A DNA stretch of 64,000 nt, taken from positions 70,633 through 134,632 of the forward strand of contig NZ_JRFE01000028.1 in the NCBI RefSeq assembly GCF_000756305.1. The letters are read 5' to 3'. This document shows, in pieces, positions 52,678 to 63,100 of the stretch. Both the position numbers and the translations under genes were made by a program. This stretch comes from Myxosarcina sp. GI1. Lineage in GTDB: Bacteria; Cyanobacteriota; Cyanobacteriia; Cyanobacteriales; Xenococcaceae. Below the pieces are notes generated by a model. That model worked only from the letters and a program-made list of their open reading frames with translations, ran no database searches and had not been told where the DNA came from. Position 1 is the first letter of the stretch. Each line of letters opens with the position of its first letter.

Positions 52678-53385
52678 CTACTTATAATATTCGTCGCGCT
52701 CGCAAACGGGAATTAGATGCTGTTTTAAAAATTGTTCGTACTCGTAGTCGGCAAAATGTTGGCGAATAAAGCTCCATTCTCCCGACCAGTTCATAGTCGA
52801 TTTTCTAGATACGCGACGCGATAGTTCGGGATGACGGGCATAAAATACCGCATCGGTTAAGTCTCGATACAAGCCCTCAAAAAAATAGTCTTCAGTCCGA
52901 TCCCAGTAGTAACCTTCTTCCCATAGTTCATCGTCCCAAAACAATTCATCATCGTAATAATAGTATCGATCCCAATAATAATCGCGAGTGTCTCTAATCC
53001 TGTTTCTAATTGTTTCGCGACGATCTAAACGCCGCCACCGTTCGCGTTTTTCACGCTCTTTTTCTCGTTCGGATAATAGATAGTAATGGTTTATATGAGG
53101 TCGCTGGCAACTTTGATAGATAACTTTATTGACAACTCTGCGAATTTCGGCTCTTTCACGACGATAGAGAGTATGATGGATTTTGATTCGTTTATTACGC
53201 ATTTCTGGACGTAATAGTTTAAAAAAATAGTTAGTCCAATAATCAACTTTTTCTAAATCTTCTGGTTTTTGATGACAGTCTAGATAAGATTCGCAATATC
53301 TGTGGGCTAATGCTTTCTGTTGTGTAGAAGTTAATATAGATGTGCTTATAAGTAAACTTAATATTAACAACCGAGTAAGTTTCAT
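52678..53385 (-). CDS. Secreted Tyr/Arg/Asp-rich protein of unknown function
   Basis: A 235-residue protein, not recognised. It has a clear signal peptide (residues 1-27, ending near KALA), then alternating charged helices (ERRERAEIRRVV-like, REKEREKRERWRRLDRR) and an extreme Tyr/Asp/Glu/Trp segment (YYWDRYYYYDDELFWDDELW). Cys residues are few (CESYLDC, SCQRP, PVCERD) and could pair. No homologous family comes to mind. Monocistronic. Confidence 0.6.
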   Translation of the reverse strand: MKLTRLLILSLLISTSILTSTQQKALAHRYCESYLDCHQKPEDLEKVDYWTNYFFKLLRPEMRNKRIKIHHTLYRRERAEIRRVVNKVIYQSCQRPHINHYYLLSEREKEREKRERWRRLDRRETIRNRIRDTRDYYWDRYYYYDDELFWDDELWEEGYYWDRTEDYFFEGLYRDLTDAVFYARHPELSRRVSRKSTMNWSGEWSFIRQHFADYEYEQFLKQHLIPVCERDEYYK

Positions 53386-53506
53386 ATAGCTATTAAAAAA
53401 TATTTTATAAAATACGCAAACTTAAAATTTACGCTACGAGCTTAACTTCTCAAATTAAATTTTGATATGCGTGATTTTTACTAATGATGGTATTTGGGAA
53501 AGCTGT

Positions 53507-54775
53507 TCATTTGCTTCGCTGCAAACAAGCAATCTGACGTTCGCTTAGGTTAGGCGTTACTCGTTTCCACTCTTCTGGGGAAAGTTTAAATTCACTCAAA
53601 GATATTTCGGGCATTGTAGATGTATAGCCAAAAGTAATTGAGTAGCGATTGCGCTCGGCTGGTTTTGCCCGATGAAAAACTTTACAAGGATCGGTAATAA
53701 TGATGCTTCCTGCTTTGGCAGCACAGGTTTTCCAATTCTGTGGCGGAACAACTTCAGCCATAGCTTCTTCGCTAACAAACCCCGTTGTATAGCCTAGAGA
53801 ACTAATAATTTGTTCGGTAAAAGAGGGGTGTATATATTCGTAAGGACCTCCAGCAATACCCACATTGTTGAGATAGACGATGATTTTAACCATGCGTTCG
53901 TCATCAATATCTAAATGCCACTGTCTGGCATCGGTTATGGGAGCATCGGCAATATCTCGCCTGAGATCGACACCGTGAAACATTAAAGGCAGACCGATAT
54001 AGTTTTCTACAATATCTAATAATCGCTCTCCCAACCCCCAGAACAAAATTTCAGTATGCAAGAATTTACGCATTGAAGGTATACCCGCTCGCCAATTTTT
54101 GAGATGAGAAAGTGTATAAAGATGGGGGTGTAGAACAATTATTTCTTTAACAAATCGTTTGGTGTGAGGCAATCTTAATTCTGGTAGAGAAGATACATAA
54201 ACTCCTTTTTGTTGAAGCGTTGTAACAATTTTTGCATCTTCTTTAGATAGCTGAGGAAGCCGATCGCGATATTTTTCTCTTGCTATCTGACGCTCGCGAT
54301 CGCTTAAAGTAGTTATATTAAATTTCTGTTGGGCAATTTGTTTGACTTTATGTTTGGCAAGTTTAGCTTTACGTCTTATACGTTTCAAGTTAGATTTAAC
54401 AGGCTCGCTCTGCTGTAAAGCACTTTCTATGGTTGCTTTAAGATCTTCACGTCGATACGGTTTGGTAATGTAGCCCTGGGGTTTGGTTTCTCTCGCTTTT
54501 TTTAAGGTGGCGCGATCGCTACAAGCACTTAGATAAATTATGGGAATCTGGTAAGCAGCTTGAATTTTTTTACTAGTATCGATACCATCTATCTGACCTT
54601 TTAATACGATATCCATTAGTATCAAATCTGGTTGAGCTTCTGCCACCTTGTTCATTGCTTCGATTCCCGAATCAACAATCCCTGCAACTTGATACTCACA
54701 ACGCTTTAGATCGTGCGCCAAACTTTTTGCAGCGATAATTTCATCTTCAACAATTAGAATACTAATTGATTTCAT
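53507..54775 (-). CDS. Response regulator fused to a 2OG-Fe(II) oxygenase-like domain
   Basis: A 422-residue protein. Residues 1-120 are a complete receiver: acidic IVEDE, phosphoacceptor Asp55 in LILMDIVLKG, Lys105 in YITKPY. A basic linker (RIRRKAKLAKHKVKQ) follows. The C-terminal part (about 190-395) has the non-heme iron dioxygenase pattern: WHLDIDDE with His287/Asp289, IIVYLNN strand, then VFHRAKPAERNRYSI with His368 and Arg375 or Arg377 for 2-oxoglutarate. This resembles phytanoyl-CoA/aspartyl-hydroxylase-like folds. Target unknown. Divergent from the REC-GGDEF-EAL operon. Confidence 0.78.
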   Translation of the reverse strand: MKSISILIVEDEIIAAKSLAHDLKRCEYQVAGIVDSGIEAMNKVAEAQPDLILMDIVLKGQIDGIDTSKKIQAAYQIPIIYLSACSDRATLKKARETKPQGYITKPYRREDLKATIESALQQSEPVKSNLKRIRRKAKLAKHKVKQIAQQKFNITTLSDRERQIAREKYRDRLPQLSKEDAKIVTTLQQKGVYVSSLPELRLPHTKRFVKEIIVLHPHLYTLSHLKNWRAGIPSMRKFLHTEILFWGLGERLLDIVENYIGLPLMFHGVDLRRDIADAPITDARQWHLDIDDERMVKIIVYLNNVGIAGGPYEYIHPSFTEQIISSLGYTTGFVSEEAMAEVVPPQNWKTCAAKAGSIIITDPCKVFHRAKPAERNRYSITFGYTSTMPEISLSEFKLSPEEWKRVTPNLSERQIACLQRSK

Positions 54776-55187
54776 TTAAATTTTAAATATTCATACAAAA
54801 TTTTTCTCTAATTTAACAATAAAGATAGCGAACTATCAATTAACTTTGTTCGTAAGTAATATCAACTATTGTGTTTTTTTGGCAGATTGTTTTCGAGCAT
54901 TTACAAATATAAAGGTATTTAGTATTTTTTATGATTGGTTGTTTAGTTGTAAGCTTTATTATGTACGTATTTTTACGATACCATAATGCTTATTTAAACA
55001 ATACAATTGGGTGTATGAACGCGAACAGAATAATAATTGACAATGGAGCGCAGTATGTTAATTAGTTAGGACGAGTTGATTATATTGTTCGTAAGTAATA
55101 AGTGTCTTAATTTGAATGCGTACTGCTGTAGTTTACTTTTTTTAAATTATAAAAAACTAAATATAATTTGAAAGCTAGCTGATAGTT
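54776..55187. promoter_or_regulatory. Divergent intergenic region with a 16-bp direct repeat
   Basis: About 410 bp of AT-rich DNA between two divergent response-regulator genes. TTGTTCGTAAGTAATA occurs twice in the same orientation, at 54846-54861 (71 bp from the left-going start) and 55085-55100 (88 bp from the right-going start). It could be a binding site for a common regulator. No gene or RNA was seen. Confidence 0.5.
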
Positions 55188-57005
55188 ATGAACGATACTA
55201 AAATTTTAATTGTCGAAGACGAATTGTTAATTGCCAAAGGTATTGCCAGAGACGTGCTAAAAAGCGGTTACAAAATTGAAAAAGTTGTTTCATCAGGACA
55301 AGCCGCACTAGAACAAGTAAAAACACTGGTACCCGATTTAATCTTAATGGACATTGCTATTAAAGGTAAAATGAACGGGATTGAAACGGCGGCTAAAATT
55401 AGAGAAAACAATGATATACCCATTATCTTTTTAACTGCTTATGCTGATGAAAAAACCATAGAACAAGCAGTTGCTACGGGCGGATATGGATATATTCTCA
55501 AACCTTACAAAGTTGCAGAACTAAATGCCGCAATCAAAATGGCATTAAATAAACATCGAGAGAAGCTGGCAATTAGAAAATCATTGCAGCAGGCGATCGG
55601 ACAATTTTCTAAAGAAAATTTGAATGTCTACCAAGATAATTTAACGGGTATACCCAATCAGTTATTTTTACGCGATCTGTTTGAAAATTTACTTACTGGA
55701 CTAAATGAGCAATACGATTTAGAACAAAGTGAATTGCCTTCAGTAGAGTCACTTCAATCGCCAATACAACAAGTCGCCGTTATTTATATTAATCTGGATA
55801 AATTTCAACGAATTAACGATTCTTTGAGTAGCGATCGCGTTAATTTTTTGATACGCAAAGTTGTAGATAAATTTATTCAATGCAAAAATCATTGCGATCG
55901 AGAATCTTCAATTATTCGCTTAAAACAAAGTGAATTTGTAATTTTGCTGGCAGACATCGACCAAAAACAAATTGCTGGAAACTTAGCTCAAAACATTATT
56001 GAAGAATTACGACGACCTTTGGTTATCGATGGACAAGAAATTTTCTTAACGGCTAGTATCGGAATTTCTTTGTATCCTCTAGACGGCATGGAAGTGGAAC
56101 AATTAATCGAACAAGCCAAGAACACTATGAAACATGTTTTACAACAAGGAGGCGACCAGTATAAATTCTATAGCAATGCTTTTGCTCTAAATTCTTCATC
56201 AGCTTCTCACAATCTGTTTTTGGAGGCGGAACTACATCATGCTATAGAACAAGAACAATTAGAAATTTTCTATCAACCAAAGATAGAGCTTAAAAATAAT
56301 AAAATTTTAGGTATGGAAGCTCTTTTACGCTGGAACCATCCTAAATTAGGTAGAGTTTCTCCAGATAAATTTATTCCAATTGCCGAACAAAGCAGTTTGA
56401 TAGAAAAAATTGGCGAATGGGTATTAGAAGAAGCTTGTAGGCAAACTAAGATATGGCACGAACGAGGTTTTGACTCGCTTAAAGTTGCGGTTAATTTATC
56501 TGGTCGCCAATTTAAGCAATTAAATCTTTTTCACAAACTCTCTCACCTGTTAATGAATTCGGGTTTAGAAGCTAAATTTCTACAACTAGAATTAACCGAA
56601 CAAATCTTAGTAGAAAATATTAAAGTTAATATTCAAAGGTTGAACTTTATCAAAAAACTTGGTATTCAAATTGCTCTTGATGATTTTGGTAGGGGGTACT
56701 CTTCACTAGGTTATTTACAACAATTCCCCTTTGATATTTTAAAAATCGATCGCTGTTTTGTTAGCGAGATAGATCGCAATAAAACTAATGCCGTAATTAC
56801 CAAAACAATTATTGAAATGGCACATCAGCTTGATTTAAAAGTAGTTGCTGAAGGGGTAGAAACACAAGCAGAATTAAAGTTTTTAATGCAGCACAACTGC
56901 GATGAAGTGCAAGGTTATTTGTTTAGTCGTCCTTTGCCAGCCAAAGAATTTGAAGAATTATTGAAAAGTAATAAATATTCGACAGTTACTTCTCAAAAGC
57001 TTTAG
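55188..57005 (+). CDS. REC-GGDEF(degenerate)-EAL c-di-GMP phosphodiesterase
   Basis: A 605-residue response regulator. Receiver 1-120 (Asp55 in LILMDIAIKG, Lys in YILKPY). A GGDEF-like domain (about 150-320) whose catalytic GGDEF motif reads KQSEF, so no cyclase activity is expected. EAL domain (about 345-590) with the catalytic GMEALLRWNHP (EALLR), the loop-6 DDFGRGYSSLGYLQQFPFD and AEGVETQAEL, so c-di-GMP hydrolysis is probable. Followed by the hybrid kinase at 57062, 56 bp later; its receiver is very like that of the oxygenase fusion. Confidence 0.93.
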   Translation: MNDTKILIVEDELLIAKGIARDVLKSGYKIEKVVSSGQAALEQVKTLVPDLILMDIAIKGKMNGIETAAKIRENNDIPIIFLTAYADEKTIEQAVATGGYGYILKPYKVAELNAAIKMALNKHREKLAIRKSLQQAIGQFSKENLNVYQDNLTGIPNQLFLRDLFENLLTGLNEQYDLEQSELPSVESLQSPIQQVAVIYINLDKFQRINDSLSSDRVNFLIRKVVDKFIQCKNHCDRESSIIRLKQSEFVILLADIDQKQIAGNLAQNIIEELRRPLVIDGQEIFLTASIGISLYPLDGMEVEQLIEQAKNTMKHVLQQGGDQYKFYSNAFALNSSSASHNLFLEAELHHAIEQEQLEIFYQPKIELKNNKILGMEALLRWNHPKLGRVSPDKFIPIAEQSSLIEKIGEWVLEEACRQTKIWHERGFDSLKVAVNLSGRQFKQLNLFHKLSHLLMNSGLEAKFLQLELTEQILVENIKVNIQRLNFIKKLGIQIALDDFGRGYSSLGYLQQFPFDILKIDRCFVSEIDRNKTNAVITKTIIEMAHQLDLKVVAEGVETQAELKFLMQHNCDEVQGYLFSRPLPAKEFEELLKSNKYSTVTSQKL

Positions 57006-57061
57006 TTCAAATTGCTAAACACGATTGCGATAGTTAGCAATTTTACGGTCATAAAAGCATA

Positions 57062-60000
57062 ATGAAGCATAATTTACGATTCGATCGCGTTAAATTATCG
57101 ATATTTTTAGTTTTTATAGGTTCGGTAGCAACAGCTTGTTCCTTGTTTGTTACCAACATTCCCTGGGAAACTAATAAATCTGAAAGTATATCTATAAATA
57201 AAGCGATCGATGAAGATTTTGGAGCGACACCTGATTCAAAAGTGTCAACTATTAAGGTTGGCGTGATGGCAATTAGAGGTGTTAATAAAACGCTTCAGAA
57301 ATGGCAAGCTACTATCGATTATCTAAACCAAAAAATTCCCGATCGCACTTTTGAGTTAGTGCCGTTAGAGTTCGACTCTATGGAGGAGGTAATTGCCAGA
57401 CAAGAAATTGATTTCGTTCTGCCCAATCCTGGGATGTATGTAGAGTTGGAATGGGTATACGGAGCGAGACGTATTGCCACCCTGCAAAATCTACGCCTGG
57501 GCAAACCCTATACTCAGTTTGGAGCGGTAATCTTTCGTAGAGCCGATCGCCAGGAACTTCAAGAATTAAGAGATTTGAAGGGCAAAAAGTTTATGGCAGT
57601 TAGTGAAATTGCCTTTGGCGGTTGGCAAATGGCATGGGAAACCCTGTTAGAAAATGGAGTCAATCCCTATCGTCATTTTAAAGAGCTTCGCTTTGGCGGT
57701 AGTCATGATGCAGTAGTCTATGCCGTACGAGATGGAACTGTCGATGCGGGAACGGTTCGCACCGATACTTTAGAAAGAATGGCTAAAGAAGGCAAAATTA
57801 ATCTGCAAGATTTTGTCGTTCTCCATCAGCAAACGCAATACAAAAAAGAGTTTCCGTTTGCTTTAAGTACCAAATTATATCCAGAATGGCCCTTTGCGAG
57901 TTTACCCCATACTTCAGCAGAGTTAGCAGAAAAAGTTGCTATTGCTTTAATTGAAATGCCTTCAGATACGCCCGCGGCGATCGCAGGTAAATATTATGGC
58001 TGGACGATACCCGCTAATTATCACCTCTGTCACGAAACTCTACGCACCTTAAAAGTTCGTCCCTATGAAGATTGGGGAAAATTAACCTGGAAAGAAGTTA
58101 TCTATTTATATCGCTACTGGTGGCTGGGATTTGTGAGTTTGGGAATTATTACGATCGCTTATAGTGCTATTTATCTCCTACACCGCAAACGTAATGAAAC
58201 TGTATTATTGCACACTCAAGAGGAATTAAGAACGTCCAAACAACTATTCCAGCTGGTGATGGATAATATTCCCCAGTACATTTTCTGGAAAGATCGTAAC
58301 TTTTTATATCTAGGCTGCAATCAGAACTTTGCTAAAGCGGCAGGCTTGGAAAATCCAGAACAAATTATTGGCAAAAACGACTACGAACTACCTTGGAAAA
58401 GGGAAGAAACAGACTTTTTTCGAGAATGCGATCGCCGAGTAATGGAATCTAACACTGCTGAATTGAGTATAGTAGAACCACAACTTCAAGCAGATGGCAA
58501 ACAAACTTGGGTGGAAACTAATAAAGTTCCCCTTCACGATGCAGACGGCAATGTTATAGGTATTTTGGGGACTTATCAAGACATTACAGTTCGCAAACAA
58601 GCAGAAATTACTCTCCAACAGTCAAAAGAAGAATTAGAAACTCGCGTTCGTGAAAGAACTCGTGAATTAATAGAAGCCAAAGAAAAAGCAGAAGTAGCCA
58701 ACCAAGCCAAAAGCGAGTTTCTTTCTAATATGAGTCACGAACTGCGGACTCCTCTCAACGGTATTCTTGGCTATGCTCAAATCTTAAAGCGCGATCGCTC
58801 CCTGACATCACATCAAAGCAGCAGTTTGCAAATTATTAAAGATAGTGGCGAACATCTATTAACTCTTATCAACGATATTCTAGATTTATCTAAAATCGAA
58901 GCTCGCAAACTAGAACTTAACCCTACAGATATTCACTTTAAAAGTTTTTTATCTGGTATAGAAAACATTGTCAAAATGCGGGCGATCGCCAAAGGCATTG
59001 AGTTTAAATGTCGGGCTTTAACTCCTTTGCCGACTGGCATTATAGCTGATGAGAAGCGTCTCAGACAAATTTTACTTAACTTGTTGAGTAATGCCATAAA
59101 ATTTACCGATGTTGGCGAAGTAACTTTAAATGTAAATGTTATTAACGGCAAAATTAGTACACAGCAGCAAGAGAATAGTAATTCAAACTTACAAGTTTTT
59201 CGCTTTGAAGTAATCGATACTGGAATTGGAATTGCTCCTCAACAGCTAGATAAAATTTTTCAAGTCTTCGAGCAAGTAGGAGATAAAAAACGACGAGAAG
59301 AAGGCACGGGATTGGGTTTGTCTATTTGCAAACAGTTAGTCAAACTAATGGGAGGCAAGCTTCAAGTTCGCAGCGAAATAGACAAAGGTTCGACTTTCTG
59401 GTTTGACGTGATTTTACCTATAGTCGAAACGGTAGCTAAAAACACGGTGAAACAACAGCATCGGCAAATTGTCGGTTATTTGGGTCAGAAAAAGCACATT
59501 CTAGTAGTAGATGATAAAGAAGAAAACCGCTTGGTATTACAAAATATGCTCCAACCGTTGGGGTTTGAAATAACTTTAGCGGAAGATGGTCAAAAAGAAA
59601 TCGATCTGGCTCTAAAAATTAAACCCGACTGTATTTTGACCGATTTGGTTATGCCAGTTAAAACAGGATTTGAGGCAGTTAAAGAAATTCGTAATCTTCC
59701 AGCTATCAAAGATGTAGTTATTATTGCTATTTCTGCTAACGTTCTCGATCTTGATGTACAGAAAAGTCAAATCATGGGTTGCGATCTCTTTTTACCCAAA
59801 CCTGTAGATGAATCTAAATTACTGACCATTTTGCAAGAGTATCTACAGTTGGAATGGATTTATGAAGAAACTACTCAATCCGAAACTGTTCTTTCAATAG
59901 CTTCTCAATCAAAAACGCCACAAAATTTTGTCATACCACCTCAAAAAGAAATTGAAATTTTATATGAATTAGCTCTACTCGGCAGCATGAAAAAAATTAT

Positions 60001-60127
60001 CGAAAGAGCCAATTACCTGCAAGAAATAGACAGTAATTATGCAACTTTTGCCAACGAACTACAGGAATTAGCTAGAGGATTTCAAGAAAAAGCGATTGTC
60101 AATTTGGTAGAGCAGTATCTGCCATAA
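57062..60127 (+). CDS. PhnD-sensor hybrid histidine kinase
   Basis: A 1021-residue membrane kinase. An N-terminal hydrophobic segment (11-30) with a possible weak lipobox (VATAC) leads to a periplasmic PhnD/phosphate-phosphonate-binding-type domain (about 65-335; [35 protein letters not shown]). A transmembrane helix follows (about 350-372), then PAS (395-520), HisKA with His559 in [13 protein letters not shown], HATPase ([15 protein letters not shown]), and a receiver with Asp861 in [10 protein letters not shown]. The tail may be an HPt-like helical domain. Ligand unknown. 30 bp before the next gene. Confidence 0.93.
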   Translation: MKHNLRFDRVKLSIFLVFIGSVATACSLFVTNIPWETNKSESISINKAIDEDFGATPDSKVSTIKVGVMAIRGVNKTLQKWQATIDYLNQKIPDRTFELVPLEFDSMEEVIARQEIDFVLPNPGMYVELEWVYGARRIATLQNLRLGKPYTQFGAVIFRRADRQELQELRDLKGKKFMAVSEIAFGGWQMAWETLLENGVNPYRHFKELRFGGSHDAVVYAVRDGTVDAGTVRTDTLERMAKEGKINLQDFVVLHQQTQYKKEFPFALSTKLYPEWPFASLPHTSAELAEKVAIALIEMPSDTPAAIAGKYYGWTIPANYHLCHETLRTLKVRPYEDWGKLTWKEVIYLYRYWWLGFVSLGIITIAYSAIYLLHRKRNETVLLHTQEELRTSKQLFQLVMDNIPQYIFWKDRNFLYLGCNQNFAKAAGLENPEQIIGKNDYELPWKREETDFFRECDRRVMESNTAELSIVEPQLQADGKQTWVETNKVPLHDADGNVIGILGTYQDITVRKQAEITLQQSKEELETRVRERTRELIEAKEKAEVANQAKSEFLSNMSHELRTPLNGILGYAQILKRDRSLTSHQSSSLQIIKDSGEHLLTLINDILDLSKIEARKLELNPTDIHFKSFLSGIENIVKMRAIAKGIEFKCRALTPLPTGIIADEKRLRQILLNLLSNAIKFTDVGEVTLNVNVINGKISTQQQENSNSNLQVFRFEVIDTGIGIAPQQLDKIFQVFEQVGDKKRREEGTGLGLSICKQLVKLMGGKLQVRSEIDKGSTFWFDVILPIVETVAKNTVKQQHRQIVGYLGQKKHILVVDDKEENRLVLQNMLQPLGFEITLAEDGQKEIDLALKIKPDCILTDLVMPVKTGFEAVKEIRNLPAIKDVVIIAISANVLDLDVQKSQIMGCDLFLPKPVDESKLLTILQEYLQLEWIYEETTQSETVLSIASQSKTPQNFVIPPQKEIEILYELALLGSMKKIIERANYLQEIDSNYATFANELQELARGFQEKAIVNLVEQYLP

Positions 60128-60156
60128 ATTTGTTTGTAATTATATTTCTTAAAATT

Positions 60157-63100
60157 ATGCTAGAAGGTTATCAAATTGTCAGACAGATTTATGAAAGTGC
60201 TAATTCTATAGTTTATCGGGGAATTAGAAATAGCGATCGCGCTCCAGTCATTCTTAAAGTTCCACAGGAAGAATATCCTACACCAGAAACCATTACTCGT
60301 TATCGACAAGAGTACGAAATAACTCGCTCTTTGGATAATTTGGGAGTAATTAAAGTTTATGACTTGCAACCATCTGGACATCGGTTGGCAATAGTATTGG
60401 AAGATTTTAGCGGCGAATCTTTAAAGCTATTATCAGAACAAACTGCTTTCGAGCTAGAAGAATTTTTAAAAGTAGGGATTAAAATTGCCGCTAGCTTAGC
60501 AGCAATTCATCAAGCTAACATCATTCATAAAGATATCAACCCCAGTAACATCGTCTTCAATCGCGAGACTGAAGAATTAAAGTTAATTGACTTTGGCATT
60601 GCTACGGCTTTCTCGCGGGAAAATACAAGTTTAAAACATCCCAACGGTTTGGCAGGAACCCTGGCATATATTTCCCCCGAACAGACAGGGAGAATGAATC
60701 GAGTTTTAGATTATCGTACGGATTTTTACTCTTTGGGAGTAACATTCTACGAAATACTGACCCGACAATTACCATTTGCTGCTGGTGATGCGATCGAGTT
60801 AATTCATTCACACCTGGCAAAACAACCCATACCGCCACATCAAATAAATCCTGCCATTCCTCCAATAGTTTCTAGAATTGTCTTGAAACTATTGGCAAAA
60901 ACTGCCGAAGAACGCTATCAAAGCGCGATCGCTCTAAAGCTAGATCTAGAAAAATGCCTGACTCAGTGGCAAAATACGAGGCAAATAAGTAATTTTCCTC
61001 TGGCAGAACACGATATTTTCGATAAGCTACAAATTCCGCAAAAGCTCTATGGTAGAGAACGAGAACTTGCTACTTTACTGACGGCTTTTGAGAGAGTAGC
61101 AGATCTAAGAAACAGTAGTTTAGAAATAGTTTTAGTAGCTGGCTATTCTGGCATTGGTAAATCGGCATTAGTGCAAGAACTCTATAAGCCAATTACTCGC
61201 CAACGCGGATACTTTATTAGTGGTAAATTCGATCAGTTTCAGCGCAATACTCCTTATGTAGCCATTGCTAACGCCTTTTCCAGCTTGATGCGACAACTGC
61301 TAACCGAAAGCGAAGCAGAACTAAGTCGCTGGCGCGAAAGATTGATGACTGCGGTAGGAGTTAACGGACAAGTTATTGTTGATGTCATTCCAGAAATTGA
61401 AGCAATTATTGGCAAACAAGCAGCAGTAGAAGAATTAGGCGCAATCGAAACACAAAATCGTTTTAACTTAGCTTTTACCAATTTTATTGTTGCTTGTTGT
61501 CAACCAGAACATCCGATCGTGTTATTTTTAGACGATCTTCAGTGGGTCGATCTAGCTACTCTAAAGCTCATCGAACTAATTACCAGTGAAGCAAAAGTTA
61601 ATAGTTTATTGTTAATTGGGGCATATCGCGACAATGAAGTAGATGCTTTACATCCTTTAAATGTGAGTCTCAATAAAATTCGCTCTACCCAGACTCAAAT
61701 TAGTTGTATTGATTTAAAACCTTTAGATTGCGATTGTCTTAATATTCTCGTTGCCGATACTCTGCATCAAGAGCCTAATTTAGTTAAACCTCTAGCAGAA
61801 CTGATTCTGCAAAAAACTTCGGGTAATCCTTTTTTTGTCGGTGAATTTATTAAAACCCTCTACCAGGAAGAATTAATTTACTTCGATTATCAACAACTAC
61901 AGTGGCAGTGGAATTTACAGTCGATCCAAGCTCGGGAAATTACTGATAATGTCGTCGATCTAACTATTGCCAAGCTAAGAAATTTTTCCTTATCCACCCA
62001 AAACACCATAGCTTTAGCTGCTTTTATCGGCAATGAGTTCGATCTGCCAACTTTGTCTTTAGTAGCCAAAAAATCTTTACCAGAAACATTTGCCGATTTA
62101 GTTTCCGCACTACAGGCGGGGTTAATTATCGCAACCTCTAATCTAGTAGCGATCGCTACAGAGTTACTAATTACTAACTTTAAATTTGGACACGATCGCA
62201 TCCAGCAAGCTGCTTACGAACTAATTCCAGCAGCAGAAAAGCCAGCTACTTACTTAAAAATCGGTCGCCTACTGTGGCAAAATACCCCACCAGATAAATT
62301 AGAGGAACGTATTTTAGATATTGTCGATCGCCTAAATTTAGGGATCGAACTAGTTACAGATAAACAAGAGCGCAAAAAAATAGTCCGTTTAAACTTTATA
62401 GCGGGCAAAAAAGCTATGTCCGCTGCGGCATATCAAGCAGCTTTAGATTATTTGCAAACGGGAATAAATTGGTTGTCGATTAATAGCTGGCAAAGCGATC
62501 GCCATCTAACCTACAATCTCTACCTTGAAGCAATGAAAGCAGCATTTTCGGCGACGAAGTTCGAGCGGGCAGAAGCTTTGGGAGAAATTATTCTTAAATT
62601 TGCAGCTAATGTACTAGAGCAAATTGCTGTTTATGAATTAAAAATTCTGATTTATATCGCTCGCAATCAAAAATCAGAAGCAATAGAAACGGGTTTAAAA
62701 GCTTTAGAGACATTGAATATCCCACTTGCTGTTTGGGATGGTAATTTACCCCAACTTCCTACCCTTGAAGAATTGGCGCGAATGCCAGAAATGGAAGATC
62801 GCTACAAACTTAAAGCCTTAGATCTAATTGTTAGTATCGTTCCACCCGTACACCAGAGTCAGCCAGAATTATATCCTCGCGTGGCTCTAACAATGATCGA
62901 ACTTACTCTAGAGTTTGGCAAATCGCCTTCGGCAGTTAAGTCTTTAGGTACTTATGCTTTGTTTCTCAGTACGGCAGTAGGAGATATCGAGACTGGCTAT
63001 CATGCTGGCAGACTAGCAGTATCTATACAAGAGCAGTATCGAGTTAAAGAATTAGAAGCACGAGTGGCATTATTAGTTAACGTTTTTGCCGATCCTGGTA

